In this document: positions 45,751-56,504 of the stretch, piece after piece
Layout: each line of letters opens with the position of its first letter
Numbering within the stretch: position 1 is the stretch's first letter
Assembly: GCF_022682495.2 (NCBI RefSeq)
Contig: NC_071391.1
Location: 106,499,195-106,563,194 of the forward strand
DNA: 64,000 bases
DNA from: Desmodus rotundus
Taxonomy: Eukaryota; Chordata; Mammalia; Chiroptera; Phyllostomidae
Direction: 5' to 3'
Position numbers and translations under genes: made by a program
Notes under the pieces: model-generated
What the model was told of the DNA's origin: nothing
The model's database searches: none
Seen by the model: the letters and a program-made list of their open reading frames with translations, nothing else

Positions 45751-46214
45751 TAGTTTTTAAGACTTAGTGAGATCATGTGTGGGCTCATTCCTTTGCCAAA
45801 ATATTAACACCATCCTCACCCTTGCACTAGTAACTGTGTACAGTTAATTTGGCAGTCCATCATGTACTACTTTGTGGTGTCTGTCTATTCTTGTTTTCAA
45901 TGGTTAATCCTTCATTTTGAGAACATTAGTGCCAGTTCTACAAATGGCCTGAAAGCCCAGGTCTTGCCCTTATCTCTCTTCCTTGGGGCCTCGGTAAGAA
46001 GAATGTCTTCATGGGGCAGGCAGGCATTTAAGAAGAATCTGTTACATTTTTATGTGTGAGTAGACATATATCGTTTTTGAATGCCAGGTCTTTCCTGCAT
46101 ACAGACGGTTAGAGAAGCGGTGAGGTGGAGGCACTGCCCTGGCGGGCCGAGTGGGGAGGGGCTCAGAGTTGTGATTCCTGAGGCGCTTGCGCGCGTAGCA
46201 AGGCTTTAAGGGCT

Positions 46215-46330
46215 ACAGCGTATTCCGTGTGGTTCGCTCCATAATTTACTAACAAATTCCCTGTTGTTGGACATTTTCGATGTTTTAATAGAGTGTATGT
46301 TTTATTCTTTGCTATTATAATTTCTGTTAA
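46215..46330 (-). repeat. Old L1 fragment, antisense
   Basis: 'ccataatttactaacaaatt', 'ccctgttgttggacattttc' and 'tttgctattataatttctgt' are the antisense reading of the L1 ORF2/3' UTR junction. Confidence 0.5.
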
Positions 46331-47204
46331 CAATCAACTTCAGTCTTAGTCTGAAATGTAATTGAGAAAATACAGTTTGCGTGTGTATGTGGGTGGGGGG
46401 GTATCTTATCTGATGACAGGCCGAAGCCAAGTAATGCACGTTCCATTCAATGTCACATGTAAGGGCCTGCATGTGCCAAGCCCTGTCCTAGATGATGGAG
46501 TTACAAAGACGATAAAGTTCTGGCCCTGCAGCTCAGTCTTCCAGGTGCTTGGGAAAAGGTAGAGGAGACCTCAGACGTTAACAGAAAATTTCAGTTAATC
46601 GTGGTGAACAGGTAGTGAAGTACCCAGCGACAGCTATGGCATTGAGAAATGGCCCTCACAGAGAAGGAGAGCATTTAAGGATGAAGAGTGGTTGACCAGG
46701 CAGGCGTTGGAGGGATCCCCACTGGTCGCAGACTGCGGGTACATCATGTGCGGAGGCGCATCCAGGTTTCCAACAGTGCTTCTTTGTGTCAGTTTTTACT
46801 GCCGTACCTTGGGGAATATTGTTTAGAAATTGAATATTTGTGAATAAAATTAACTCAAAAGAATAAATACACAAGCATACCCGAGAACACATAAACTTTT
46901 TAAAGAAAAACTTCTTTTAAAATTGCCAAATTTTCTTCTTTTCTTAGTGTCACATTGCTCTCATTACACTCTGTTTCTAAACTGTTTCATTATGGAGAAC
47001 TCCATACAAAGGTGTAAGAGGATGAGAACTGGACGAGCCCGCACCATCCCTCAGCCTCGCCAGCTGTCAGCGTACAGCTGTCCTGTCTCGTGTGCTCCCC
47101 TGCCCCATGCTTATCCCCTCACTGATGTTTCTGAAGATCTCATTTCTGCCCTTTTATCTGTAAATATTTCCATACGTATCTCCAAAAGGTAAAGGCTCTT
47201 TAAT

Positions 47205-47690
47205 AAATTAGACTTTTTACCTTGGGGTAATAGTAAATTCACATGCAATGGTAAGAAAGAATACAGTGAGATCCTGTGTGACCTTTACTCGGGTCCCCCC
47301 AATGGTAGCATCTCGCAAAACCATAGTATAGAATCACCGTGGGGATATAGTATCACGGTGGGGATATAGTATCACAGTGGGGTGTTGACGTGCACGCAGG
47401 CAAGTCACAGAACATGTGCATCATCACAAAGATCCTTCATGGTGCCTTTTTATAGACACACCCACCACCCCGATGTAACTCCCAACAACTGCTAGTCTGT
47501 TCTCCATTTCTATAATCTTGTCGCTTCAAGAATGTTCTATATATGCAGTCATACAATATGTAACCTTTTAGTCTTCGGCTCAGCATAATTCTTTCTAGGT
47601 TCCTCTAGTTGTTGCTTATATCAATAGTTCGTTCCTTTTTATTATTGAGTAGTATTCCTTGGTATGGATGCACCACGTGAAGGTTCTTTA
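47205..47690 (-). repeat. Old L1 fragment, antisense (L1ME-like)
   Basis: 'aacaactgctagtctgttct', 'ccatttctataatcttgtcg', 'ttcaagaatgttctatatat', 'gcagtcatacaatatgtaac' and 'attgagtagtattccttggt' are in the order of an old mammalian L1 3' end read in reverse. It stops about 60 bp before ST3GAL5 exon 2. Confidence 0.6.
47339..47382. repeat. 19-bp direct repeat
   Basis: The unit gtggggatatagtatcac plus one base occurs at 47339-47357 and 47358-47376. A third partial copy (gtgggg) follows and a decayed one (gaatcacc) precedes. It is a local duplication within the L1 remnant. Confidence 0.7.
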
Positions 47691-47752
47691 AAGCCATCAT
47701 CCACCTAACTCGTCCCTTTTCCTCCCCCTGTCCTTGTCCCCTCTCTTCACAG

Positions 47753-47876
47753 CAATGCCAAGTGAGTCTCACTGCGTGAAACTGAGAAGCGATTGCTCAA
47801 AACCCTCCCTGCAATGGTACACCCGAGCTCAAAACAAGATGAGAAGACCCAGCTTGTTGTTAAAAGACATTTTCAA
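47753..47876 (+). CDS. ST3GAL5: ST3GAL5 exon 2: cytoplasmic tail with M2 and M3 starts
   Basis: 124 bases between the acceptor 'ctcttcacag' and the donor 'caa|gtaagt'. With the last base of exon 1 it reads [17 protein letters not shown], then [11 protein letters not shown], then [13 protein letters not shown] (the final Lys codon is completed by exon 3). It is close to human ST3GAL5 ([27 protein letters not shown]). Two internal ATGs, at 47755 and 47839, are the positions used in mammals for the shorter M2 and M3 isoforms with different tail lengths and Golgi/ER distribution. Both are retained here. The M3 tail would be 13 residues before the membrane span. Confidence 0.95.
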
Positions 47877-49170
47877 GTAAGTACAAGCCCTTGGGCCATA
47901 AGATACCCCTGATTTGAGTCAACTGTGTAGAATTAAGAACAGAATACAGTGAGAGCCCTAACAATGGCTCTCGTACTTGGTCACACTTGGTCAAAGGGTC
48001 ATTTAAAGGCACATCAATGGGAGATTCAATGAGCAGATGACCTGAGTTTATGCATCAGACTGTACCTGGTAGGAGTACAGTGCCCAGCCAGGGGGCCCCT
48101 TGGGCTCTGTACCTGAGCTTGGAGACCCAGGAGGGCAGTTCTAACGGTGCACAGCTCTTCCTGCCGTTATTTAACAAAAGAGGGCTTTTTCCCTTAGCTA
48201 TTTTCAGTTAATCTAAAATATGATTAATTAAAGGCCCCTAAAGGCATTTGAATCACATTAAATATTGAATACTAAAAAGAATGGCAGGTGTCTCAGCCAG
48301 GTCACCTGTATATGCTAATAAGCAGTAGAACTGTTAAAGGAGGAACTTGTCGGTTTTGTTTGGTACCAGCTGAACCATATTGAAAATTACCCCTTTTCAT
48401 GACTGTATACAGAAATGTAACCCTGAAATCTGGTTTCCCTTCTCTCTTTACTAATGTAGGAGGTGTAGATTAAAAATGGTGTGAAAAGGAAATGTACGTT
48501 CATAAACACATCATTTTGCATCCCCTCTTAGTCCTCAGCCAGTGTGCACTGAGGCCTGCGCATGCCTGGCACTGTGTTGGGTACTGGCCACGTGGCCACA
48601 AACAGAAACACCCGCGCCCCACGCGTCTTACAGTGTGGACGAGACAGACTCGTGACCGGGGTGGGATCAGTGCTGTACATACACACTGGGCCTGTTTCAA
48701 TACCATTTTTTCCTTTGTTTTTTTTCCAAAACCAAATCAAAATAGGGGAATTATTACATGCACTGAATGTAATACTTTTTCTGGGGGCTGAAGAGAGGAA
48801 TAAATAATAATATATTCACTAGATTCAAAATTCAGTAGATATTAAAAGTACTCAATAAATCACCTTATCTCTGCTCCACACATTTCCTCTTCCCAGTTAC
48901 AGATAACCAATATTTCCAGTCTTATATATATAAGAAATACTGTGTGTGTGTATCCATTCCTCCCTCCAGTCCCACTCTGTCCCGCTGCTTTTTTACACAA
49001 ACGGTAGCATCCTATTCACTTAACATTGGGCTTGATCCCAGAGAAAAATTAAGGTGGTTGTCCAGGTTCACATGGGGAGGTTGTTAAAATGAGAATTAAA
49101 AAGTGTTGAAAATAACTTCCTAGCGATACTTTCTTGCACCAGCATCCTCAAATATTAAGAAATATTTAGA

Positions 49171-51822
49171 AAACTACCAGTCAAGATACGTGAACACAGC
49201 CGCCTCCTCACACACCCACATCAAATTACAATTAAAATATAGAACAACCATCACTCAGAACCATCAGAAATTGAGTGGAATGAAAATCTGACAACTATAG
49301 AATTAAAGAAACCACATCCATCCAGACTGGTAAGAGGGGCAGAAATGTCGAACAGGCTGGTCCCACAACCACGTGTGGTAGATAAAAATTTGGGAGGGAT
49401 ATCTTGGGAGCGCCCTACACCAGGCTCTCCACCCTAGGGTTCCAGTGACAGGGAGATAAGTCCCCATAATTTCTGGCAGCAAAAACCAGTGGGGATTTGG
49501 TTGGTGGAAGAAACTTCTGGAGTCTCAAGCAGGTCCTCTTAAAGAACCTACATACAGATTAAGCTACTCAGACTCACTCCCTCTGAGCTCCAGCACCAGG
49601 GTAGCAGCTTGAAAGGCACCAGTGGCAGCTGCTGGAAAAGTACCAGTGGCGTATAGGGAGGAACTGAAGTGTCTGACGTCAAGATGAGAGCTGGGGGACA
49701 GCTTTCTCCTAGACAGAGGAGGACAGAGGAGGGCAGAGCCCATTGTCACTTTCCTGAAACCTCCCCCAACAGAGCCATAGAGACAGGTGGGTACCACATC
49801 TGAGACTCCATCAAACTGGCTAACATGGTTGTTTCCCACCCCAGCCCCCGCCCTGCTTGGAGATCCTGTGAGACTTCCCACCCAACTTAGGGGCCCTCTC
49901 AAGCTGATAACAGAGACTTTTCAATATGAATGGCTGGTTTTGGCTTATGCCTAATAACACCCTAAACCCTCTCAAACAAGCAATAGCCAGCCTTAGTGAG
50001 CCCCTAGCCCCAGTGCCTCTTGCTAAGTGGCCTCAGACCCAGCAACTAAAACAGCTAGCCTAGATTCACAGATCGGCTTCACCTGGAAATCTCCAAGCCC
50101 AGCACAAGTAGCAGCCCTCTCAGATTGCTTTATAGCCTAGGCAGGGTGGCCCTGGGCAAAACACAGGTTGGGGCTGACCTTGGCCTGCACCACCCAGGAA
50201 ACCTCATGGCCAGCACACCCAGTGGACAGCTGCAGACCACATCAGAACACCACCAACCCTGTACAGCTGATCCTCCATGGAGGACAGAAGCCTGAGGTCA
50301 GTGGTCACGCACAGTCCTTGCAGCTGACTGGCCCGGGTAAATCCCTCCCATTGACCTGTTAACAGCAATCAAGGCTCAACTACAAGAGGAGGGAATACTC
50401 AGCCTTCATAAAGGGTACACCTCAAGTACCCAGCTTGGGTGATAGGGGAGGCTGTGCCACTGGACCCTACAGGACACCTACTACATTAGGCCATGCTACC
50501 AAGACAGGGAGTCACAGAATATCTACCTAATACAAAGAAACAAACACAGGGGGGCTGCCAAAATGAGGAGACAAAAAACATGGTCCAAATGAAAGAACAG
50601 AACAAAACTCCAGGAAAAGAACTAAACAAAAGGGAGATAAGCAATCTATGAGATGCAGAGTTCAAAACACTGGTTATTAGGATGCTCAAGGAACTTAGCG
50701 TGGACCTCAGCAGCATAAAAAAGATCCAGTCAGAAACAAAGGATTCAGTAATTGAAATAAAGAACAATTTACAGGGAAACAACAGTAGAGTGGATGAAGC
50801 CGAGAATCAAAACAATGATTAGGAACATAAGGAAGGAAAAAACAACCAATCAAAAGAACAAGAAGAAAAAGAATTAAAAAAAAAATAAGGATAGTGTAAG
50901 CAGACTCTGGGACAACTTCAGGCATTCCAACAGTAGCATCATAAGGGTGCCAGAAAGAGAAGAGATGGAGCAAGAAATTGAAAATATATTTGAAAAAATA
51001 ATGAAATAAAATTTCCCTAATTTGGTGAAGGAAATAGACATGCAAACCCAGGAAGCACAGAGAGTCCCAAACAAGATGGATGCTAAGAGGCCCACTCCAA
51101 GAGACATCATAATTAAAATGCCAAAGGTTAAAGATAAAGAGAATCTTAAAAGCAAGAGAAAAGAATTTAGTTACCTACAGGTGAGTTCCCATAGGACTGC
51201 CAGCTGATTTCCCAAAAGAAACTTCGCAGGCTAGAAAGGATTGGCAAGAAATATTCAAAATCATGAAAAGCAGGGACCTACAGCCAAGATTGCTCTACCC
51301 AACAAAGCCATCATTTAGAATCAAAGGGCAGATAAAGAGATTCCCAGACAAAAAACTAAAGGAGTTCATCATCACCAAACCGTTATTGTATGAAATGTTA
51401 AAGGGATTATTTAAGAAAAAGAAGATCAAAACTATGAATATTAAAATGGCAATAAATACATATCTATCAACAATTGAGTCTGAAAACCAAGCTAAGCAAA
51501 CAAGAGCAGAGACAGAATCATGGATATGGAGAAGGTTTCGATGGATGGTTGCCAGATGGGAGAGGTGTCAGGGAATGGGTGAAGAGGTGAGGGGATTAAG
51601 AAGTACAAATAGGTAGTTACAGAATAGCCATGGGGATGTAAAGTATAGTGTAGGAAATGGAGTAGCCAAAGAACTTACACCCATGATCCCTAGACAAGAA
51701 CAATGGTATGGGAATTGCCTGAAGGAGTGGTAGGTGTTGGGTGGAGGGGGCAAAGGGGAAAAATTGGGACAACTATAATAGCATAATCAATAAAATAAAA
51801 TGTTTTAAAAATGCAAGAAGGA
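49171..51822 (+). mobile_element. HAL1 (half-L1) retrotransposon, copy C, long 5' UTR
   Basis: 5' end 'aaactaccagtcaagatacg', then about 1.4 kb of 5' UTR, an ORF1-like gene (about 50580-51430) and a short 3' UTR ending 'cataatcaataaaataaaat' and an A-rich tail. There is no ORF2. Possible target duplication 'aaatatttag' (about 49160-49169; again at about 51825). The 5' UTR part 50365-50520 ('caatcaaggctcaactacaa', 'ggacacctactacattaggc') is homologous to the 5' UTR of the antisense L1 (complement of about 21690-21840), so this subtype shares its promoter region with that L1 lineage. Confidence 0.8.
50580..51430 (+). pseudogene. L1 ORF1p-like frame of HAL1 copy C
   Basis: Pieces of the coiled-coil part are readable at 50640-50830. 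The RNA-binding domains follow in broken frames (MVKEIDMQTQEAQRVPNK and PRDIIIKMPKVKDKE at 51022-51207; PRLLYPTKPSFRIKGQI and KPLLYEMLKGLF at 51263-51430). Stops near 50640, 50820, 51008 and 51205 make it a pseudogene. Confidence 0.75.
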
Positions 51823-51877
51823 AAAAATATTTAGCATCTATTGTGTACAGTGTACTATGCTAGATGTTGTATTTTTA

Positions 51878-52097
51878 TGTTATTTACTTATTTATTTAAA
51901 TTTTATTTATTTGTTTCTAGAGAGCAGATAAGGGAGGGAGAAAGAGACAGAGAGAAACATCAATGTGTGGTTGCCTCTCATACGCCCCCTACTGGGGACC
52001 AGGCCTGCAACCCAGGCATGCGCCCTGACTGGAAATCCAACCAGAGACCTTTTGGTCGCAGGCCGGCACTCAATCCACTGAGCCACACCAGTGAGGG
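51878..52097 (-). mobile_element. VES SINE (bat tRNA-derived), antisense
   Basis: On the - strand it begins 'gccctcactggtgtggctca' and contains 'gagaggcaaccacacattga'. The target-site duplication is clear: ctagatgttgtattttta (51860-51877) and ctagatgctgtattttta (52098-52115). Confidence 0.92.
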
Positions 52098-52499
52098 CTA
52101 GATGCTGTATTTTTAAAACCACCTTTTATTTAAAAAATAAGTTATTTTTTCCCTTAAGTTATTCCTTAACTTTTCAAACACAAATTATTTAAAGCAGTGG
52201 TTCTTAAACATTGGTTTAATCTTTTTTAACTTTCAGTTTGTCAGGATCACTTGGGGAGCTTATTAAAAATGAGATTTCTAGGACCATAACTAGGCCCAGT
52301 TCTTCTCTCCAAATGCTGTGTATGTGTGTGCCCACATGTGTTTTAAAGTATATAATAGTGTGATTGTATCAGATGTTTAAAGGCAATTTTTTAAATGGTC
52401 TTAAGGGTGACTGGTAGCACTGTCTCCCTGCAGTCAGCCTCATTTCTGGGTAGAATTCTTAGAGAAATAATGAAGAGATTGTTTAAGGACTTAGTCTTT

Positions 52500-54600
52500 T
52501 TCCCCCATTTTTTTATTGTGGTAAATAAAATACACATAATATACAATTTACCACCTTAACCTTTTTTTTTGCAATTATCTCAATTTTTATTTTTTGTAAG
52601 TATTTTTTATTGATTATGCTATTACAGTTTTCCCAATTTTTCCCTCTTTATCCCCCCTCTGCCCTGCCCCCCCAACCCTCCAGCATTCCCCCCCTTAGTT
52701 CATGTCCATGGGTTGTACATATAAGTTCTTTGAGTCCTCTGTTTCATATGCCATTTTTTCTCTCTCCCCGTCTATTTTATGCCTACCAATTATGCTCCTT
52801 CTTCCCTGTACCTTTTCCCCCCTATTCCTCCCTTCCCCCTCCCCACTGAAATCCATCCATGTGATCTCCATTTCTCTGATTCTCTTCCTGTTCTGGTTGT
52901 TTGCTTAGTTTTTGTTTTCATTGTTTTTCTTTCCTTTTAGGTTTGTTTGTTAATAGTTGTGAGTTTGTTGTCACTTTACTATTCATATTTCTGATCTTTT
53001 TTTAGAGAAGGCCCTTCAACATTTCATATAATAAGGGCTTGGTGATGATGAACTCCTTTCACTTGACTTTATCTGGGAAGCACTGTATCTGCCCTTCCAT
53101 TCTCAATGATAGCTTTGCTGGATAGAGTCATCTTGGATGTAGGTCCTTGCCTTTCATGAGTTCAAATACTTCTTTCCAGCTCTTTCTTGCCTGCAAGGTT
53201 TCTTTTGAGAAATCAGCTGATATCCTTCTGGGAACTCCTTTGTAGGTAACTCTCTCCTTTCCTCGTGCTTCTTTTAGGATTCTCTTTATATTTCATCTTG
53301 GGTAACTTAATGATGATGTGCCTTGCTTGGTGTGTTCCTCTTTGGGTCCAACTTCTTTGGGACTCTCTGGGCTTCCTGGACTTCCTGGAAGTCTATTTTC
53401 TTCACCAGAGTGGGAAAGTTTTCCTTCATTATTTAATCAAATAAGTTTTCAATTTCTTGCTGTTGTTCTTATCCTTGTGGCACCCCTATAATTTGGATAT
53501 TGGAACATTTCAGGTTGTCCCAGAGGTTTGTAAGACTCTCTTCACTTTTTGGATTCTTGTTTCTTCATTTTGTTCTGGATGGATGTTTATTTTTTCCTTT
53601 TGTTCCAAATCATTGCTTTGATTCCTGGTTTCCTTCCTGTCACTGTTGGTTCCCCGAATATTTTGCTTTATTTCACTTTGGGTATCCTTCATTTGTTTTT
53701 TCATTTTTTGACTAAGCTCAATCAGTTCTGTGAGCATTTTTGATTACCAGGGCTTTAAATTCTCCATCAGATAGGTTGGCTATCTCCTCATCACTTAGTT
53801 CTCTTTCTGATGTTTTGCTCTGTTCTTTCATTTGGGCCATATTTCTTTATGTTGGCACATCTGTTAAGTTGTAAGGGGGCGGGGCGTTAGGTGCACACCA
53901 GGGTGTGGCAGCCCTCCTTGCTGCGCTGCTGCAGTGCTGCCTGGGGGGGCGGGGCGGAGAGGGAACAGTGCCCCGCCTGCATGTCTCCAGTGCACTTTCC
54001 AACGGACTCTCTCCTGTGAGACTGGGAGTTTCTCCCACTGCGGCAACTGCCGTAGCCCTCAGCCACCTCTGAGTCTCAGTTTCTCCTTAAGTCAGCCCCG
54101 CCCTCGCGGTCTACCACCTTGCAGTGGTTTTTGAGTTGGCCTGCGAGGTCTGCCACCCTACCGGTCTGATTGTTCTGGTTGATTTTTTCTTTAATTGCTT
54201 GGTTGTCAGAGTTTCATGCAGTTTGATTTTCTGGTGCTTTTGGTTGTTTATTGATTTTAGATGGGTTGTTATCCTCCTTTTGGTTGTACGAGGTGGCAAA
54301 GGGTTTCTACCTACGCACGCTTCCATCTTGGCTGGAACATCTCTTAACCATGTCTAAGTGAACGATTTGGTGATGTTAAGTACTTTCACATTGTTGCACA
54401 ACCATCACACCACTCATCTGCAGAACTCTCTTCATGTTGTAAAACGGAAGGTCTGCACCCATTAAACAGTAACTCCCACTCCCACTCCCTCTCCCCCCGG
54501 CCCTGGCAACCACCAGTCTACTTCTGCATCTGTGATTCTGACTCCTCTGCGTGCTTCGTGTAAGTGGCATCATACAGTATTTGAAGGATTGACAGTATCT
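52500..54600 (-). repeat. Old L1 3' end, antisense, split by HAL1 copy D
   Basis: Left piece 52506-52561: 'attgtggtaaataaaataca' and 'taatatacaatttaccacct'. Right piece 54352-54590: 'aagtactttcacattgttgc', 'acaaccatcacaccactcat', 'ggcaaccaccagtctacttc'. Together they form the familiar antisense L1M tail, interrupted between 'cttaacc' and its duplicate. Confidence 0.75.
52562..54344 (-). mobile_element. HAL1 (half-L1) retrotransposon, copy D
   Basis: Antisense copy. T-rich left end, 'tattgattatgctattacag', 3' UTR, ORF1-like gene in reverse (about 53000-53840), 5' end at 'cttccatcttggctgg' (about 54320). The target bases 'cttaacc' occur just before (52555-52561) and just after (about 54345-54351), inside an older L1. 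There is no ORF2. ORF1 has several frameshifts (for example near 53740 and 53510). Confidence 0.83.
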
Positions 54601-54866
54601 TAAAGCAGGAAAAATTTGAAGCTGAGATTGTATAGTTCAAAAGCTATTACTTGTTTTTTTTAAGTCCAGTAGGCTGCATTTTGATTCAGATTTTATTCGG
54701 GTGCCTTTGTGGGAGAAGGTTTTTAAATTGTTTTTTGGAACAAAGGTGATCATAAATGACTAATTTATCTTCTCAGGAAGTAAGTTGTGCCTTCAGCTGA
54801 CCACTGAGGTCAACTTTAAAGGTAGTACTTGTGTGCTGCATGACAGGCAAACTCGATTTGCGTTAG

Positions 54867-55076
<210 letters not shown>

Positions 55077-55594
55077 TAAATTAAAATGTTTCCGAGCATA
55101 CATTTAAACAGTAATATCATCTCTAAAGTATTGTAGATAAATGTTCAGGAAAGTTATAAACAGAGGGGAAATACTTAGTTTTAGCACTCTAAACCCAGAA
55201 TCAGAGACAATCCACCCTAAAAAAACCCAACCAACGTAGCCACCTAACTCACAGTGTTCTTCCCCTTTACTGAAGTTGTGGGGGCGGGGGGGGCAGTTCC
55301 TTTCAACACACTCTCAAACACCTGCCCTGCAGTTAATGTGCCATGATGCTCTCCATGCGCGTGTTCTTCAAACAGAGTGGGAAGAATTTCTTTTAGTGTC
55401 ACCTGTCATTCCTGTGTTTCATTTTGCTTTTTAATGATTTCACATTGTATTTCATGATTTTTCTTAAATTTACATTTATTTTTCTTAATCAATTGACCTA
55501 TTAGATGCTAATTTCACTGATTATTTGAGTGGTTAAATTATCCAATAATGTTCAGCCCTGGATGAAGAAGAGATTATTTTAAGTAAGGTGGCAT

Positions 55595-55990
55595 GGTACT
55601 AATGATAACCAAGCATATATAGGTGCTTTACACGTATTATCTCACTCAGTAGTTGTCATGACTGGGAGATTTCTCCGGATTCTCCCCATTTTACAGATGA
55701 TGGCCCAGGAGGTTAAACTGCTTGCCCAAGTTCACATCTAGTTAGTTAATCTTCTTTAGTGTGTACTGTGTAACTGTTCTAAAAGTGCTCTAGTAATATA
55801 AAGTCATTTAACCCTCTGACCAGTCCTGGGGATGTAGGTACTATTATTGATCTCAGCTCACAGCTAAGGAAGTGGAGGGACAGGATATTATCACCTGTCC
55901 AAGGTTACCATACCTGGTGAGGAGTCAGGGCTTGGACCCAGCAGTGTGATTTCAGAGTCTGAGCTCCGGGTGACTCTGCTGTCTGCCTGG
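55595..55990 (-). repeat. Two MIR fragments, antisense
   Basis: First: 'gtgctttacacgtattatct', 'ccccattttacagatgatgg'. Second: 'ctcacagctaaggaagtgga', 'gtccaaggttaccatacctg', 'gagtcagggcttggacccag'. Both are reverse-complement MIR cores in order. Confidence 0.7.
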
Positions 55991-56049
55991 CTAGGGAGTG
56001 CCCACAGGGAAGAAGCCAGAAGATGTGGGCGGTGTGATAACAGAAAGAA

Positions 56050-56235
56050 GAGAGCTTAAGTTTCTGACCTAGATTCAAGTGTAAATGTCTCTTAGTAAAA
56101 ATGAGACCTTGGGCAATTTACTTAATTGTTTTGAGACCCAGTGCTCTTAGCTGTGAAATACAGATAATGGCATCTATGTAGTTGGATAGTCGTCCAAGTT
56201 TGAGTTAGAGAGTATCCACAAAGTGCCTTTTCTGA
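56050..56235 (+). repeat. MIR SINE fragment
   Basis: 'gagaccttgggcaatttact', 'taattgttttgagacccagt' and 'agctgtgaaatacagataat' are the MIR core in sense orientation. Confidence 0.65.
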
Positions 56236-56393
56236 TCCTGATTTTTATTCACATGCTTCTGATTTAATCTGTCTATCCTAAGTGCCTCAAAGTTTTGGTG
56301 GCATAGACAGGTATAAACAAGTAAATGAAAAGAGTGTACCTAATAAATGCACAGCTTGGCCTAGGCAGACCCTTGTGTCTCAGGGGACTTGCT

Positions 56394-56504
56394 GATCACT
56401 TCCTGTCCCTGCTGCATCTGCCCTCAGCTCGATCACTTCCTGTCCCTGCTGCATCTGCCCTCAGCTCCATCACTTCCTGTCCCTGCTGCATCTGCCCTCA
56501 GCGC
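56394..56504. repeat. 37-bp minisatellite, three copies
   Basis: Units start at 56394, 56431 and 56468. Each reads 'gatcacttcctgtccctgct' then 'gcatctgccctcagct' with one or two changes. High identity suggests a recent or homogenised array that may vary in copy number. Confidence 0.92.

Larger units (their letters stand above)
27751..47752 (+). other. ST3GAL5: ST3GAL5 intron 1 (20 kb)
   Basis: Bounded by the donor gtacgt at 27751 and the acceptor 'cctctcttcacag' ending at 47752. The sequence contains the rest of the CpG island, SINEs, L1, L2, hAT and MITE insertions listed separately. No further coding exon was recognised. Stretches with nothing I can name are about 28010-29780, 33640-35280, 35480-36990, 38800-39600, 42280-44360 and 46340-47200. 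Alternative 5' exons of ST3GAL5 could be hidden here, but they cannot be called without transcript data. Confidence 0.85.
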
